DNA of 64,000 bases from Pseudomonas sp. St316. GTDB taxonomy: Bacteria; Pseudomonadota; Gammaproteobacteria; Pseudomonadales; Pseudomonadaceae. Positions within the stretch are counted from its first letter, which is position 1, and every line of letters starts with the position of its first letter. The stretch covers positions 3,224,001-3,288,000 of the forward strand of contig NZ_AP021901.1 in NCBI RefSeq assembly GCF_018325905.1, in the 5' to 3' direction. The notes under the pieces were generated by a model that did no database searches, was not told the origin of the DNA, and saw only the letters and a program-made list of their open reading frames with translations. Shown here piece after piece: positions 48,007-57,332 of the stretch. Made by a program: the position numbers and the translations under genes.

Positions 48007-48774
48007 TCAGAGACTGCAAGTCTCGCCGTCTTCGGGAATAAGCAAGCGATCAGTCATGCCCTTCTCCATCGAGAACTCACGAAGCTCTTTACGCGTCAGC
48101 ACCGCATGGTTTACAGACTCCATATGGGTAGCGATAAGCGTCGCCTGAGGCGCTGCCTGGAAAACTTCGTAGACGTCGTGCTTACCCATGATGATGGAGC
48201 CGAGCCCGATCACTTGGGCATCCCCGGCGTTTAGAATGACAACCTCGGGCTCAAACTGCCGCAGCGTGTCCTGGACGTATTGATTCCAGATCGTGTCGCC
48301 AGCGAGATACAGGGTTTTCTCATCTGAATGGCTGAACATTACCCCGCACACCTGGCCAAGAATCTCGCCCATGGCCGCCATTGCGCCGTCGGTGCCGTGT
48401 TGGCCTGCGGTCTGGGCCAGCGATACTCCATTAAATTGCGCCCCTTTGATCAGGCGAACATCGCCGAAACCCTGGGACAGGATCAACGCGCGATCTTCTT
48501 CATTCTGAACAAAAATCGGCAGTTGCTTGGGTACCAAGGCTTTAGCTGCTTCGTCCCAATGATCGGGATGGGTATGGGTCACGATGACAGCGTCAACGTT
48601 CAGGATTTCTTCAATCGACACCGGCAATGCCACCGTAGGGTTGGATAAATGGCTATTAGCCGTCCCTTCAAACCCTGGATAGGCTCCTTTCTTTGCAAGC
48701 AAAGGGTCGATGAGAAACCGAGTCCCTGCGTATTCGATAATCAACGTTGCGTTACGTATCTGGGTGACTTTCAC
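48007..48774 (-). CDS. MBL-fold metallo-hydrolase (UlaG-like)
   Basis: A 255-residue metallo-beta-lactamase-fold hydrolase: the metal motif VIVTHTHPDHWDEA (HxHxDH), an aspartate in LYLAGDTIWN, a histidine in GQHGTDG and another in LIATHMESVNH. The pattern is that of UlaG/L-ascorbate-6-phosphate lactonase-type and related broad MBL proteins. GTG 48774 is chosen because GAGGA lies 8 bases upstream and because any earlier start would read through the palindromic operator at 48803-48818. The substrate is unknown; lactone or ester hydrolysis is likely. Confidence 0.85.
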   Translation of the reverse strand: MKVTQIRNATLIIEYAGTRFLIDPLLAKKGAYPGFEGTANSHLSNPTVALPVSIEEILNVDAVIVTHTHPDHWDEAAKALVPKQLPIFVQNEEDRALILSQGFGDVRLIKGAQFNGVSLAQTAGQHGTDGAMAAMGEILGQVCGVMFSHSDEKTLYLAGDTIWNQYVQDTLRQFEPEVVILNAGDAQVIGLGSIIMGKHDVYEVFQAAPQATLIATHMESVNHAVLTRKELREFSMEKGMTDRLLIPEDGETCSL

Positions 48775-48802
48775 GATATTTTCCTCGGCGTTGGTTAAGA
48801 TT

Positions 48803-48818
48803 TGGACCGATCGGTCCA
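48803..48818. promoter_or_regulatory. Palindromic operator upstream of the MBL gene
   Basis: TGGACCGATCGGTCCA is a perfect 16-bp palindrome 29 bp upstream of the GTG start. Its 14-bp core recurs at 49489 upstream of the adjacent tetR-type gene, so it is probably that regulator's binding site. Confidence 0.78.
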
Positions 48819-48841
48819 TAACGTATAAAATTTTGCTACGG

Positions 48842-49423
48842 TTAAGAATCCAAATTCGACAGCAACAGATGCAGTGCACTGTCCAACGCTTCTTTTGTGT
48901 ATCCGGCGCGTGCCATGACTTGCAATCCAGGAAAAGCCAATACCAGGAGACGGGCTAATTCTCGGGCACTCCTCTGACTACCCAATGCCCCATCTTCTTG
49001 CCCTCGTTCAATCACTTGCTCCAATGCCTCCTCAATGAGCTGAAAGTCCTCCATGACCCTCTGACGAACATCAAGGTCATGCGCCGCCATCTCCACAGCT
49101 TGGTTGATGCTCATGCAGCCACGGGATTCGCCCAGGTCACCAATGTCAGCGAAGAGAGAACGGAAGAAGGACTCGATAGACTGACGCGCAGGGCCCGCCT
49201 GCAAGGCTCTATGCATGTCTTTAGTTCGATCACGACGATAGGCGTCGAATGCCATGATGAACAACTCGCGCTTACCGCCAAATGTTGCGTACAAGCTGCT
49301 TTTGCTCAGCCCCGTGGCGCCGAGAAGATCAGTTATCGAAGTAGCCTCGTAACCTTTACGCCAGAACACGACCATTGCCTTGTGTAAAGCTTCTTGCGTA
49401 TTGAATGCCTGGGGTCTGGACAT
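48842..49423 (-). CDS. TetR-family transcriptional regulator
   Basis: A 193-residue repressor. The HTH is at residues 10-55 (AMVVFWRKGYEATSITDLLGATGLSKSSLYATFGGKRELF), a textbook TetR_N domain. The C-terminal ligand domain resembles TetR_C_16/YxaF-like (GCMSINQAVEMAAHDLDVRQRVMEDF). It is the first gene of a minus-strand set with the MBL hydrolase and NTF2-like genes. The same GGACCGATCGGTCC palindrome lies 66 bp upstream of its ATG and just before the MBL gene, suggesting autorepression and direct control of the two genes behind it. Confidence 0.9.
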   Translation of the reverse strand: MSRPQAFNTQEALHKAMVVFWRKGYEATSITDLLGATGLSKSSLYATFGGKRELFIMAFDAYRRDRTKDMHRALQAGPARQSIESFFRSLFADIGDLGESRGCMSINQAVEMAAHDLDVRQRVMEDFQLIEEALEQVIERGQEDGALGSQRSARELARLLVLAFPGLQVMARAGYTKEALDSALHLLLSNLDS

Positions 49424-49488
49424 GATCGATTCGAGCGCTCCGATGCGTAAGCCGATTGGACTGTATGGAGAGCTACTCTAGCCATTAA

Positions 49489-49502
49489 GGACCGATCGGT
49501 CC
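49489..49502. promoter_or_regulatory. Palindromic operator upstream of the TetR-family gene
   Basis: GGACCGATCGGTCC, a perfect 14-bp palindrome identical to the core of the site at 48803-48818. Its position fits a promoter-overlapping autoregulatory site. Confidence 0.78.
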
Positions 49503-49657
49503 AGAACAATCTCAGACCATTGGTCGGTATGCCAAAGCTCATCAGTCACGTGGCACCACCAGGCAGATGCCATAGTCTGACCAGACATACAGGCCGTGAT
49601 CATAAGGTTGCGGCACAGGATTACCGCCCGCTGAATCGACCCATGGACCAAGCCTCG

Positions 49658-50857
49658 CTAGCTGTCGGTTTTCCCTTTAACCAAAAGTTTTTTACATTCT
49701 GGACGCTTCAGAAAATGAACGGCCAAACCAAAAATCAGCCCCCAAAAAGGGGCGGAGAATCCACAAAAAGACACCCCAGAAGCAGTAACGAGAAAAGTGA
49801 AGAGTCCTGCGTCGAGTTCTTTAGGCTCACTCAAGCTGCGTACCAATGCGTCGCTGATCGCGCCGTACAACGCCAAGCCTGCAAGTGCTGCGATCAACGC
49901 TCGAGGAAACGCTGCAAACAAGGAAACCAGCGTGGCACCCGCTGTACCAAACAACAGATAGGTTGCGCTCCCGGAAAGTGCAGCGACATAGCGCCGCCGT
50001 GGATCCTCGTGAGCTTCGCGGCCGGTACAAAGGCTCGCCGTAACTGCCGCCAGGTTCAGACCATGACAGGCAAAGGGCGCCAACAGCATCGCGCCAATTG
50101 CACTGACACTGATAATGGGACTGGCCGGCGTGTTGAACCCTGCGTTGCGCAAAACCGCCATGCCAGGCATGAACTGGCCCGTCAGCGACACCACAACCAA
50201 CGGCAACGCCAAATTCAGAATGACCGTGGCAGAAAACTGAGGAGCGATCCACTGAGCAGTGGCCAAGCCAAACACTACCGCTTCGGTTCGCAAGTGCCCA
50301 CCAAACATCGTGACGGCCGCACCGACCAGCAAGACTGTCAACACGGCATAACGTGGCCAGACTCTGCGCATCAGGATGTACGCAATAAACATCGACAGGA
50401 CCAAGGTTGGCTGCTCCGGTAGCACCCGAAACACCTCGATGCCGAACGAAAAAAGAATGCCAGCTTGCATGCCCGCCGCGATCGAGCCCGGCAAGCGAGC
50501 GATGATCCGATCGAAAGCACCGCTAACGCCAATCAGCAGAAGGATGGCATTGGCGACTATAAACGCCCCCACCGCTTGATTGATGGTCATTTGCGGCAAC
50601 GCCGTAACGAGCAGCGCCGAACCGGGAATGGACCAGGCAATAACGATCGGCACGCGATAATACAAGCTGAGCAAAGCCCCGATGACAGCACTGCCAATCG
50701 AGATCGCCCATATCCAGGATGAAAGAATTTCTTGTGAAAGTGACGCACTCTGTGCGGCATGAAAAACCAACACAAGCGGGCCGGCATAAGAAATCAACGT
50801 TGCAATGATCCCCGCCACCAAAGCCGATAGCGAAGAATCTCTGAGCACACTTTTCAT
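49658..50857 (-). CDS. benE: Benzoate/H+ symporter BenE
   Basis: A 399-residue inner-membrane protein of the BenE family (PF03594), with about twelve hydrophobic helices and family segments IIATLISYAGPLVLVF, WSIPGSALLVTALP, GQFMPGMAVLRNAG and LAPFACHGLNLAAVTASLCTG. It takes up benzoate by proton symport alongside BenK-type carriers. It is the last gene of the ben/cat group, 84 bp after catA. Because benK is reduced to a remnant here, BenE could be the main dedicated benzoate carrier of the cluster. Confidence 0.93.
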   Translation of the reverse strand: MKSVLRDSSLSALVAGIIATLISYAGPLVLVFHAAQSASLSQEILSSWIWAISIGSAVIGALLSLYYRVPIVIAWSIPGSALLVTALPQMTINQAVGAFIVANAILLLIGVSGAFDRIIARLPGSIAAGMQAGILFSFGIEVFRVLPEQPTLVLSMFIAYILMRRVWPRYAVLTVLLVGAAVTMFGGHLRTEAVVFGLATAQWIAPQFSATVILNLALPLVVVSLTGQFMPGMAVLRNAGFNTPASPIISVSAIGAMLLAPFACHGLNLAAVTASLCTGREAHEDPRRRYVAALSGSATYLLFGTAGATLVSLFAAFPRALIAALAGLALYGAISDALVRSLSEPKELDAGLFTFLVTASGVSFCGFSAPFWGLIFGLAVHFLKRPECKKLLVKGKTDS

Positions 50858-50941
50858 GGCATTCGCAATTTTTCAACGCAACAAGGAACGACAAATCACC
50901 TGAGCGGAGCCCGTTGCGCAGGCCCCGTTCTGTTGAGTTAA

Positions 50942-51868
50942 TCAAGCATCCTGGAGGGCCCGTGGGCGCTGACTGCGTTGCTCAGCGGCTGGGGCAACAG
51001 CGTGCTGCAGTTGGAAGTCAAACTTGAGTTCAGCGTACCGCCCCGAGACACCTCGTGCGCCATCCTCCTTGAATGCCACCTCGCCAACCAATCCATCGCG
51101 GGTGGCGTATGCAAAGTCATCCCAGAGGTACTTGTCTCCTGAAAGGTTGATCTGAGTAGTCAGGTGCCGGTGTCCTGGAGCCGAAATGAAGAAGTGCACA
51201 TGCGCGGGGCGTTGGCCGTGACGACCGAGCCCGTCCAGGCATTCCTGGGTCGGGCCCTGCGGATCGCAACCATAGCCGGAGGGCACGATACTGCGCGCAC
51301 GGTAGCGCCCCTGCGCATCGGTAATGATGCGACGACGCAAGTTGTACTCAGACTGGCCCTGATCGAAAAATGAATACGTGCCCTTGGTATTGGCGTGCCA
51401 CAAATCTACTGTGGCACCCGCCAGTGGATGACCCTGCGTATCGAACACTTGGCCTTCAAGGAACAACACGGTGGCGGTCCCCTCCTCGCTGCCATCGTCC
51501 ATACGGACTTCGCCTTCGCTTATGGGCGCACCGGCAACGTAAAGAGGGCCCTCGATGGTACGCGGCGTACCGCCCGTCAATCCAACCTGCGCGTCCTTGG
51601 CGTCTTGAAGCAAATCCAGGAAATGCTCAATACCAAGGCCTGCGACCAGTAACCCGGCCTCACTGCGGCCGCCCAAACGGTTGATATAGTCAACCGCTTT
51701 CCAGAACTCATCCTCGGAGATCTCAAGATCTTCGATAATCCGGGCGGTATCGTTCAGTACACGCAGTACGATGCTTTTGAGGCGCGCGCTGCCCGCGGCA
51801 TTTTTCAACCCAGCGGCATCCTCAAAGAACTTCTGAATCTCGGCGGTCTGTGAAATCTTCACGGTCAT
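50942..51868 (-). CDS. catA: Catechol 1,2-dioxygenase
   Basis: Intradiol ring-cleaving dioxygenase that converts catechol to cis,cis-muconate with a non-haem Fe(III). The iron ligands are visible: tyrosine in the EGPLYVAGAP loop, tyrosine in VPSGYGCDPQGPTQ and two histidines in GQRPAHVHFFISAPGH. The N-terminal helical dimerisation domain (residues 1-105) is complete. ATG 51868 is preferred because GAGGTG precedes it; GTG 51877 overlaps that site. The length of 308 residues is usual. Downstream of catB and catC in one run of minus-strand genes. Confidence 0.96.
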   Translation of the reverse strand: MTVKISQTAEIQKFFEDAAGLKNAAGSARLKSIVLRVLNDTARIIEDLEISEDEFWKAVDYINRLGGRSEAGLLVAGLGIEHFLDLLQDAKDAQVGLTGGTPRTIEGPLYVAGAPISEGEVRMDDGSEEGTATVLFLEGQVFDTQGHPLAGATVDLWHANTKGTYSFFDQGQSEYNLRRRIITDAQGRYRARSIVPSGYGCDPQGPTQECLDGLGRHGQRPAHVHFFISAPGHRHLTTQINLSGDKYLWDDFAYATRDGLVGEVAFKEDGARGVSGRYAELKFDFQLQHAVAPAAEQRSQRPRALQDA

Positions 51869-51922
51869 GGTGTTCACCTCATCTTGTTTTTTTAGAGTGA
51901 TCGAATAGCTATTGCAGGATGT

Positions 51923-52213
51923 TCAACGGTCGTCCGCATGGATGGACGAAGGGTGGCGACACAGTCCGTCGACCTCGATGCTCATGTATGGAAAGAGAGG
52001 CAACTGCATCAGGGTGTCATGCAGCGCCTCGACGCTAGGTACATCGAACACGCTGTAGTTGGCGTAGTGGCCTGCTATGCGCCAAAGGTGGCGCCAAGTG
52101 CCCTCGCGCTGCAGACGCTGGGCCAGTTCTTTTTCATCGGCTTTAAGCTGCGCGGCCTTGCTCGCGTCCATATCGAGTGGAAGGTTCACGGTCATCTTGA
52201 CGTGGAATAGCAT
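51923..52213 (-). CDS. catC: Muconolactone isomerase
   Basis: A 96-residue ferredoxin-like-fold isomerase converting muconolactone to 3-oxoadipate enol-lactone. It begins MLFHVKMTVNLPLDMD and has the family features KADEKELAQRLQREGTWRHLWRIAG and LPLFPYMSIEVDGLCRHPSS; length and ends match CatC. Lies between catB and catA, with gaps of 26 and 54 bp, in the standard Pseudomonas catBCA order. Confidence 0.96.
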   Translation of the reverse strand: MLFHVKMTVNLPLDMDASKAAQLKADEKELAQRLQREGTWRHLWRIAGHYANYSVFDVPSVEALHDTLMQLPLFPYMSIEVDGLCRHPSSIHADDR

Positions 52214-52239
52214 GGTTCTCTCCTAACAGTGTTGCGGGT

Positions 52240-53361
52240 TCAGGAACGGCGAAAATGAGCCAGGCGATCTTCATCCAATGCCAATCCCAGACCTGGCGTG
52301 GATGGAACAAGGAGATGGAAATCACGGTACTGAGGTCGCACGACCACGATGTCTTCGGTCAATAGCAGCGGACCAAACAGTTCGGTGTCCCAGGTCAGGT
52401 TTTTAAGCGTGAGGAATGCATGAGCTGAAGCCAAAGTGCCGATAGCACCTTCCAGCATTGTTCCCCCGTACAGAGCGATGCCGGCGGCTTCGGCAATCTG
52501 CGCCGTGCGCAGTACCGCACGAGGGCCGCCATTTTTTGCGATCTTCAGTGCGAAGACGCTGGCTGCGCCGTCCGCTGCCAGGCTGAAGGCGTCCTCAACG
52601 CTTTCGATGGACTCGTCGGCCATGATGGGTGCCGGGCTTCGCTGGTTCAGCCGAACCTGGCCTGATCGATTAACGCGGGATATAGGCTGCTCGATCAGGT
52701 CGATTCCGTTCTCCCCTAGCACCTGACAGCCACGGATCGCCTGGGACTCGTCCCAATACTGGTTGACGTCGACCCTTACACTGGCACGATCGCCAAGCGC
52801 CTTTTTGATCGCAACGACATGTTTGAGATCCTGTTCTAGAGGATTGGCGCCGATCTTCAATTTAAAGATGCGATGACGGCGCAACTCCAACATCTGCTCG
52901 GCCTCGGCAATATCCCGAGCGGTATCGCCGCTGGCAAGCGTCCAGGCTACCTCCAGGCTGTCACGTACCCGACCGCCAAGCAGCTCGCTGACGGCCATTC
53001 CAACTCGTTTGCCCTGGGCATCGAGTAACGCGCTTTCGATACCGGACTTGGCAAAGGTATTGCCCTTGGCGATCTTGTCGAGTTTTTGCATCGCTGCATT
53101 GATGTTGTCCGCGGCCATGCCCACCAGCGCGGGCGCCAAGTGGGCATCGACATTGGCCTTGATGCTCTCCGGGCTTTCATAGCCGTAGGACAAGCCGCCG
53201 ATGGTGGTGGCTTCTCCTATACCTTCGATGCCGTCGCTGCATTGCAGACGCAGAATGACCAACGTCTGCTTTTGCATCGTGTGCATGGCGAGCTTGTGCG
53301 GACGAATAGTCGGCAGGTCGACGATGACCGCCGATAGGCTATGGATCAGGACTTGGCTCAT
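52240..53361 (-). CDS. catB: Muconate cycloisomerase
   Basis: A 373-residue enolase-superfamily enzyme turning cis,cis-muconate into (+)-muconolactone. The K-x-K pair is in IFKLKIGANP, and metal ligands lie in VDVNQYWDE, IEQPI and MADESIES. The N-terminal capping domain (IHSLSAVIVDLPTIRPHKLAM) is complete. First cat gene, starting 65 bp after a benK remnant. No catR gene is found beside it; regulation by BenR readthrough or a distant CatR is possible. Confidence 0.96.
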   Translation of the reverse strand: MSQVLIHSLSAVIVDLPTIRPHKLAMHTMQKQTLVILRLQCSDGIEGIGEATTIGGLSYGYESPESIKANVDAHLAPALVGMAADNINAAMQKLDKIAKGNTFAKSGIESALLDAQGKRVGMAVSELLGGRVRDSLEVAWTLASGDTARDIAEAEQMLELRRHRIFKLKIGANPLEQDLKHVVAIKKALGDRASVRVDVNQYWDESQAIRGCQVLGENGIDLIEQPISRVNRSGQVRLNQRSPAPIMADESIESVEDAFSLAADGAASVFALKIAKNGGPRAVLRTAQIAEAAGIALYGGTMLEGAIGTLASAHAFLTLKNLTWDTELFGPLLLTEDIVVVRPQYRDFHLLVPSTPGLGLALDEDRLAHFRRS

Positions 53362-53425
53362 GACAATCTTCCGATACGTGAACTTAAAGACACCTGGTTC
53401 CGCTCAAGGAACAAGGCAAGATTGA

Positions 53426-53583
53426 TTACGGTTTCGCAGTCATCAAAACATTCGAATGGGCCATGCTTCTTTTGCCAACCAGGGTGAAAAGCGCCATGGC
53501 TATCGCCGCGATGACACCGGGAACGGCGAACGCGACGAAGTTCAGCGGCAGAGTCGCGCCTGACGTGCGACAGACTTGCCGGG
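53426..53583 (-). pseudogene. benK: benK remnant (MFS carrier C-terminus)
   Basis: Directly after the benD stop, the minus strand reads GATLPLNFVAFAVPGVIAAI, then AMALFTLVGKRSMAHSN, and ends LMTAKP and stop. This is the last helix and tail of an AAHS-type MFS transporter. In P. putida and relatives, benK lies at exactly this place between benD and catB. About 50 codons remain of about 450, so a deletion has fused the end of benD's intergenic region to the benK tail. The position supports the gene name; the fragment itself is only diagnostic to family level. Confidence 0.8.
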
Positions 53584-54345
53584 TCAGCCGAGGTCGCCGC
53601 CACTGACTGGCAGCGTCACACCGGTGATATAGGAAGCGTCATCCGAGGCAAGGAACAGGATTGCCGCGACCTGTTCGTCGACCGTCCCGTAGCGCTTCAT
53701 CAAGCTGCTTTGAATCGTCTGATCGACGATTTCCTGATACCAAACCTTTTCTTCTTCGGTTGGCTGCGCGGTATTGCGAGGAATCCGTCGTGGTGGCGCC
53801 TCGGTGCCTCCGGTCGCGATTGCATTGACCCGGATACCACGTTCGGCATTCTCGAAAGCCAAGCAAGCGGTCAAGGCGTTAACGCCGCCTTTGGCTGCGC
53901 CATAAGGAACCCGGTTGATACTCCGAGTGGCAATTGACGAGACGTTAACGATCGCGCCACTTCCTTGTTTGAGCATGTAAGGCAGCGCTGCGTGACAGCA
54001 CCAAAGGGTCGGGAACAACGAGCGACGCACCTCCGCTTCGATTTGCGCGACTTCGTAATGCTCGAACGGTTTGGTCCAAATCGTCCCACCCACGTTGTTG
54101 ATCAATACATGCAGGCTGCCAAAAGCCTCCACGGCGGCCGCCATCACCGTCATGCATTCGGTGTGCATTTCCAGATCAGCGACCAGCGTTATTACGTTGT
54201 CTTGTTTGAGCTCATGCACCAGCTCGGATCGATCAACAGCGACAACTCGCGCGCCCTCGACCAGAAGTTGCTCGCAAACGCGTCGACCGATGCCTTGAGC
54301 CGCACCGGTCACGAGCGCGACCTTGTTTTCGAATCTGTTTTTCAT
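53584..54345 (-). CDS. benD: Benzoate cis-diol dehydrogenase
   Basis: SDR enzyme of 253 residues that oxidises 1,6-dihydroxycyclohexa-2,4-diene-1-carboxylate to catechol and CO2 with NAD. The coenzyme motif is VTGAAQGIGRRV, then INNVGG (NAG variant), serine in NVSSIATRS, and the YGAAKGGV active-site tyrosine and lysine. The C-terminus SGGDLG is complete, so the deletion that removed most of benK left benD whole. Follows benC after 31 bp. Confidence 0.95.
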   Translation of the reverse strand: MKNRFENKVALVTGAAQGIGRRVCEQLLVEGARVVAVDRSELVHELKQDNVITLVADLEMHTECMTVMAAAVEAFGSLHVLINNVGGTIWTKPFEHYEVAQIEAEVRRSLFPTLWCCHAALPYMLKQGSGAIVNVSSIATRSINRVPYGAAKGGVNALTACLAFENAERGIRVNAIATGGTEAPPRRIPRNTAQPTEEEKVWYQEIVDQTIQSSLMKRYGTVDEQVAAILFLASDDASYITGVTLPVSGGDLG

Positions 54346-54376
54346 AACAACCTCGGCGAAGTGTCTGCGTAACGAT

Positions 54377-55390
54377 TCAGGCCGCGGCAGGCGCGAACTT
54401 CTCGAAATAGAAATTGGCAGGGTTAATCCCTTGCTCGCGGATGTAATGGTTTACCGCTTCGACCATAGGTGGCGGGCCGCACAGATAAACATCTACCTCG
54501 CCCCCGTTGAGATGACGTGGCTCGATGTGTTGAGTGACATAACCCTTGAACGGATATGTGCTTTGCGGATTGGCCACACAGGCGCGAAAACTGAAGTTGG
54601 GTATGCGCTCGGCGAAAGCTTCCAACCGATCCAGCTCGACCAGATCGAAATCATTGGTGACGCCATAGATCAGGTGCACCGGGTGGTCACTGCCCTGCTC
54701 TGCGATTTTTTCCAGCATTGCTGTAAATGGCGCCAACCCGGTGCCGCCAGCCAGCAGCAGCAAGGGTCGCTTGATTTCCCGCAGGTAAAAACTGCCCAAG
54801 GGACCGGCCAGATTCAAGCTGTCGCCGGCCTTGGCCAGGCCTGTCAGGAAACTGCTCATCAGACCGCCCGGTACATTACGGATCAAGAAGCTGACCTCAC
54901 CGTTCTTCTGCAATGAGCTGAAAGAATAGGCACGCGTCTGCTCGCTACCCGGTACTTGCAAGTTGACGTATTGGCCCGGCAGGAACGCCAGCTTGTTCAG
55001 GCCATCCCCCTTGATCGATAGCGCGATGGTACTTTCAGACAGTTGCCGCACATCACTGATCGACGCGTGGAAACTCGCCTGTTCGGTCTTGCAGACTTGC
55101 GAACCTACGGGCACCCGCACGACACAATCGCTCTCAGCACGCATCTGGCAAGTCAGCACGTACCCTTGGGCGAGTTCTTCTTCGCTCAGGGCGTCTTCGA
55201 TGAAGTTGTCACCCATGTCGTAACGCCCGGCTTCGGCGAAACATTTGCAGGTCCCGCAGGCGCCATCACGACAGTCCAGCGGGATGTTGATGCCTTGACG
55301 ATAAGCCGCATCAGCAACGGTTTCGTGCCCCTCGGCCTCGATGAAGCGGGTGATCCCGTCTTCGAAATTCAATGCGATCTGGAAACTCAT
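54377..55390 (-). CDS. benC: Benzoate 1,2-dioxygenase reductase component
   Basis: A 337-residue electron-transfer protein. The N-terminal plant-type [2Fe-2S] ferredoxin has CRDGACGTCKCF and a fourth cysteine in LTCQ; it is followed by an FAD-binding barrel (GQYVNLQVPGSEQTRAYSFSS) and an NAD-binding lobe (LLLLAGGTGLAPFTAML; YLCGPPPMVEAV). It passes electrons from NADH to BenAB. ATG 55390 has GAGGTG just upstream. Between benB and benD in canonical order. Confidence 0.96.
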   Translation of the reverse strand: MSFQIALNFEDGITRFIEAEGHETVADAAYRQGINIPLDCRDGACGTCKCFAEAGRYDMGDNFIEDALSEEELAQGYVLTCQMRAESDCVVRVPVGSQVCKTEQASFHASISDVRQLSESTIALSIKGDGLNKLAFLPGQYVNLQVPGSEQTRAYSFSSLQKNGEVSFLIRNVPGGLMSSFLTGLAKAGDSLNLAGPLGSFYLREIKRPLLLLAGGTGLAPFTAMLEKIAEQGSDHPVHLIYGVTNDFDLVELDRLEAFAERIPNFSFRACVANPQSTYPFKGYVTQHIEPRHLNGGEVDVYLCGPPPMVEAVNHYIREQGINPANFYFEKFAPAAA

Positions 55391-55455
55391 GTTGCACCTC
55401 ACTCACAGCGTCGAGCCGACATTCGAATGCGTCGACAGCGCTCGCCGCAGCCTGA

Positions 55456-55941
55456 TCAGATGTGGTAGATGTCGATGACCTGGCGGACATAATCGTTTTT
55501 CAGAACAACTTTCTTTGCCTTGATCAGCGGCTGTTCGCCGCGCAGATCGAGGGTGTAGAAACTGCTGCCGAAATAGCTGTCCGTTACCTGGTAGCGAAAG
55601 CTCAGGGTGTGCCAGTTGAAGCGCACCACACACTGCCCTTCGGTCTGCTCGACAATTTCAATGTTGCTCAGGTTGTGAGAGGTGCGCGTGTCCGGAATGG
55701 TCGCACTCGATCGCTCGGTCTTGATGCGGAATACACGGTCTTCCAGGCCGCCACGATTGCCGTACCAGATCAGCGATATTTCGCTTTGCGGATCTTCGGT
55801 GAGCGTGTCGTTGTCGTCCCATGCTGGCATCCAGAAGGTGGCATCAACGGCGTACAGCTCCAGCCATTGATCCCATTGGCCATCGTCCAGGTAGCGAGCT
55901 TCGCGATAGAGAAAGTCGCGCACAACTTCATAAGTACTCAT
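55456..55941 (-). CDS. benB: Benzoate 1,2-dioxygenase beta subunit
   Basis: A 161-residue small subunit of ring-hydroxylating dioxygenases (NTF2-like fold): [35 protein letters not shown] and [13 protein letters not shown]. Its ATG overlaps the benA stop in an ATGA arrangement, giving tight coupling of the two oxygenase subunits, which assemble as an alpha3-beta3 complex. Confidence 0.96.
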   Translation of the reverse strand: MSTYEVVRDFLYREARYLDDGQWDQWLELYAVDATFWMPAWDDNDTLTEDPQSEISLIWYGNRGGLEDRVFRIKTERSSATIPDTRTSHNLSNIEIVEQTEGQCVVRFNWHTLSFRYQVTDSYFGSSFYTLDLRGEQPLIKAKKVVLKNDYVRQVIDIYHI

Positions 55942-57296
55942 TGCACGGCCTCCACCGGGATCAATTCCTGCTCGGCGGACACGGCCTTGAGCATGGTCTC
56001 TTGCCAATACTTGTGCTGCAGTACAAATAGGCCCTCGTCTTCGGTGCGTTTGCCGGAGAGCAACGGTTTGAGATCGATCTCCTGCGCTGCGGTGTCTGCG
56101 CCCTCTACCCAGTGGTTTGCGCCGCGAGACATGTCATTCCATCCGCGACCAGCGCCGTAACCGGTCTGGCAGGAGCGGAACTCCTCCAAATCGTCCGGCG
56201 TTGCCATGCCACTGACGTTGAAGAAGTCTTCGTATTGACGAATACGCTTGGCGCGGGCTTCGGCGCTCTCGCCTTTGGGGGCGATGCAGTAAATAGTGAT
56301 TTCAGTCTTATCGACCGAGATAGGCCGAGCGATGCGAATCTGCGAGCTGAACTGATCCATCAAATACACGTTCGGGTACAAGCAGAGGTTGCGGGAGTTT
56401 TCGATCATCCAATCGGCGCGAGCCTGCCCGAAGTCACGGGCCAGCTCATCGCGACGCTCATAGGCAGGTCGATCCTCGGGGTTGGCCCAACGAGTCCATA
56501 GCAACAAATGGCCGTGGTCGAAGGAATAGAAACCCCCCCCATTTTTTGCCCAGCTACCGGCGCTCATGGTTTTGATTTCTTCGCCCGACTCGCGTTGCTT
56601 GCGCTGGTTCTGGGTCGCGGCGTAGTTCCAGTGAACAGAGCTCACATGGTAGCCGTCAGCGCCGTTTTCGGCCGTCAGTTTCCAGTTGCCTTCATAGATG
56701 TAGGAGTTGGAGCCACGCAACACCTCCAACCCTTCCGGCGATTGATCCACGATCATGTCGATGATTTTGGATGATTCGCCCAAATGCTCCGCCAATGGCT
56801 TTACGTTGGGGTTCAGGCTGCCAAACAGAAAGCCACGATAGGACTCGAAACGAGCGACTTTTGTGAGGTCATGGGAACCTTCACAATTGAAACCCTCGGG
56901 GTATCCAGCCTCGCTTGGATCCTTGACCTTGAGCAGTTTGCCGCTGTTATTGAACGTCCAACCGTGAAATGGGCAGGTGTAGCTGGAACGATTGCCGGAC
57001 TTGTGTCGGCAAAGCATCGCGCCGCGGTGACTGCAGGCATTGAGAAAAGCGTTGAGTACACCGTCTTTGTTGCGCGCGATAAAAATCGGCTGACGCCCCA
57101 TGGTGGTGGTCAGGAAGTCGTTGTTGTTGGGAAGCTGGCTTTCGTGGGCAAGGTAAATCCAGTTGCCTTCGAAGATGTGCGTCATCTCCAGTTCGAACAG
57201 ACGCGGATCGGTGAACATCTCCCGCTTGCAGCGGTAGATGCCTTTCTCCTTGTCTTCTTCAAGCAGGGCATTCAGGTAGTCGTTTCCCAGGGACAT
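55938..57296 (-). CDS. benA: Benzoate 1,2-dioxygenase alpha subunit
   Basis: A 452-residue catalytic subunit of the two-component Rieske oxygenase. The Rieske centre is in [18 protein letters not shown] and [10 protein letters not shown] (C-x-H ... C-x2-H), and the mononuclear iron site is in [16 protein letters not shown]. It inserts both atoms of O2 into benzoate to form the 1,2-cis-diol. ATG 57296 has GGAGG 9 bases upstream; the earlier ATG at 57311 lies on the wrong side of that site. First gene of the operon, behind the BenR-responsive promoter. Confidence 0.97.
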   Translation of the reverse strand: MSLGNDYLNALLEEDKEKGIYRCKREMFTDPRLFELEMTHIFEGNWIYLAHESQLPNNNDFLTTTMGRQPIFIARNKDGVLNAFLNACSHRGAMLCRHKSGNRSSYTCPFHGWTFNNSGKLLKVKDPSEAGYPEGFNCEGSHDLTKVARFESYRGFLFGSLNPNVKPLAEHLGESSKIIDMIVDQSPEGLEVLRGSNSYIYEGNWKLTAENGADGYHVSSVHWNYAATQNQRKQRESGEEIKTMSAGSWAKNGGGFYSFDHGHLLLWTRWANPEDRPAYERRDELARDFGQARADWMIENSRNLCLYPNVYLMDQFSSQIRIARPISVDKTEITIYCIAPKGESAEARAKRIRQYEDFFNVSGMATPDDLEEFRSCQTGYGAGRGWNDMSRGANHWVEGADTAAQEIDLKPLLSGKRTEDEGLFVLQHKYWQETMLKAVSAEQELIPVEAVQ

Positions 57297-57332
57297 GGCC
57301 AGGGCCTCCATTGTTATTGTTCAGGCCCAACC

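Noticed and set aside
48775..48879. N-terminal extension of the MBL hydrolase to the first upstream Met codons
   Set aside because: It would translate through the palindromic operator and gives a Cys-rich, unlike-family sequence; GTG 48774 has a good ribosome site.
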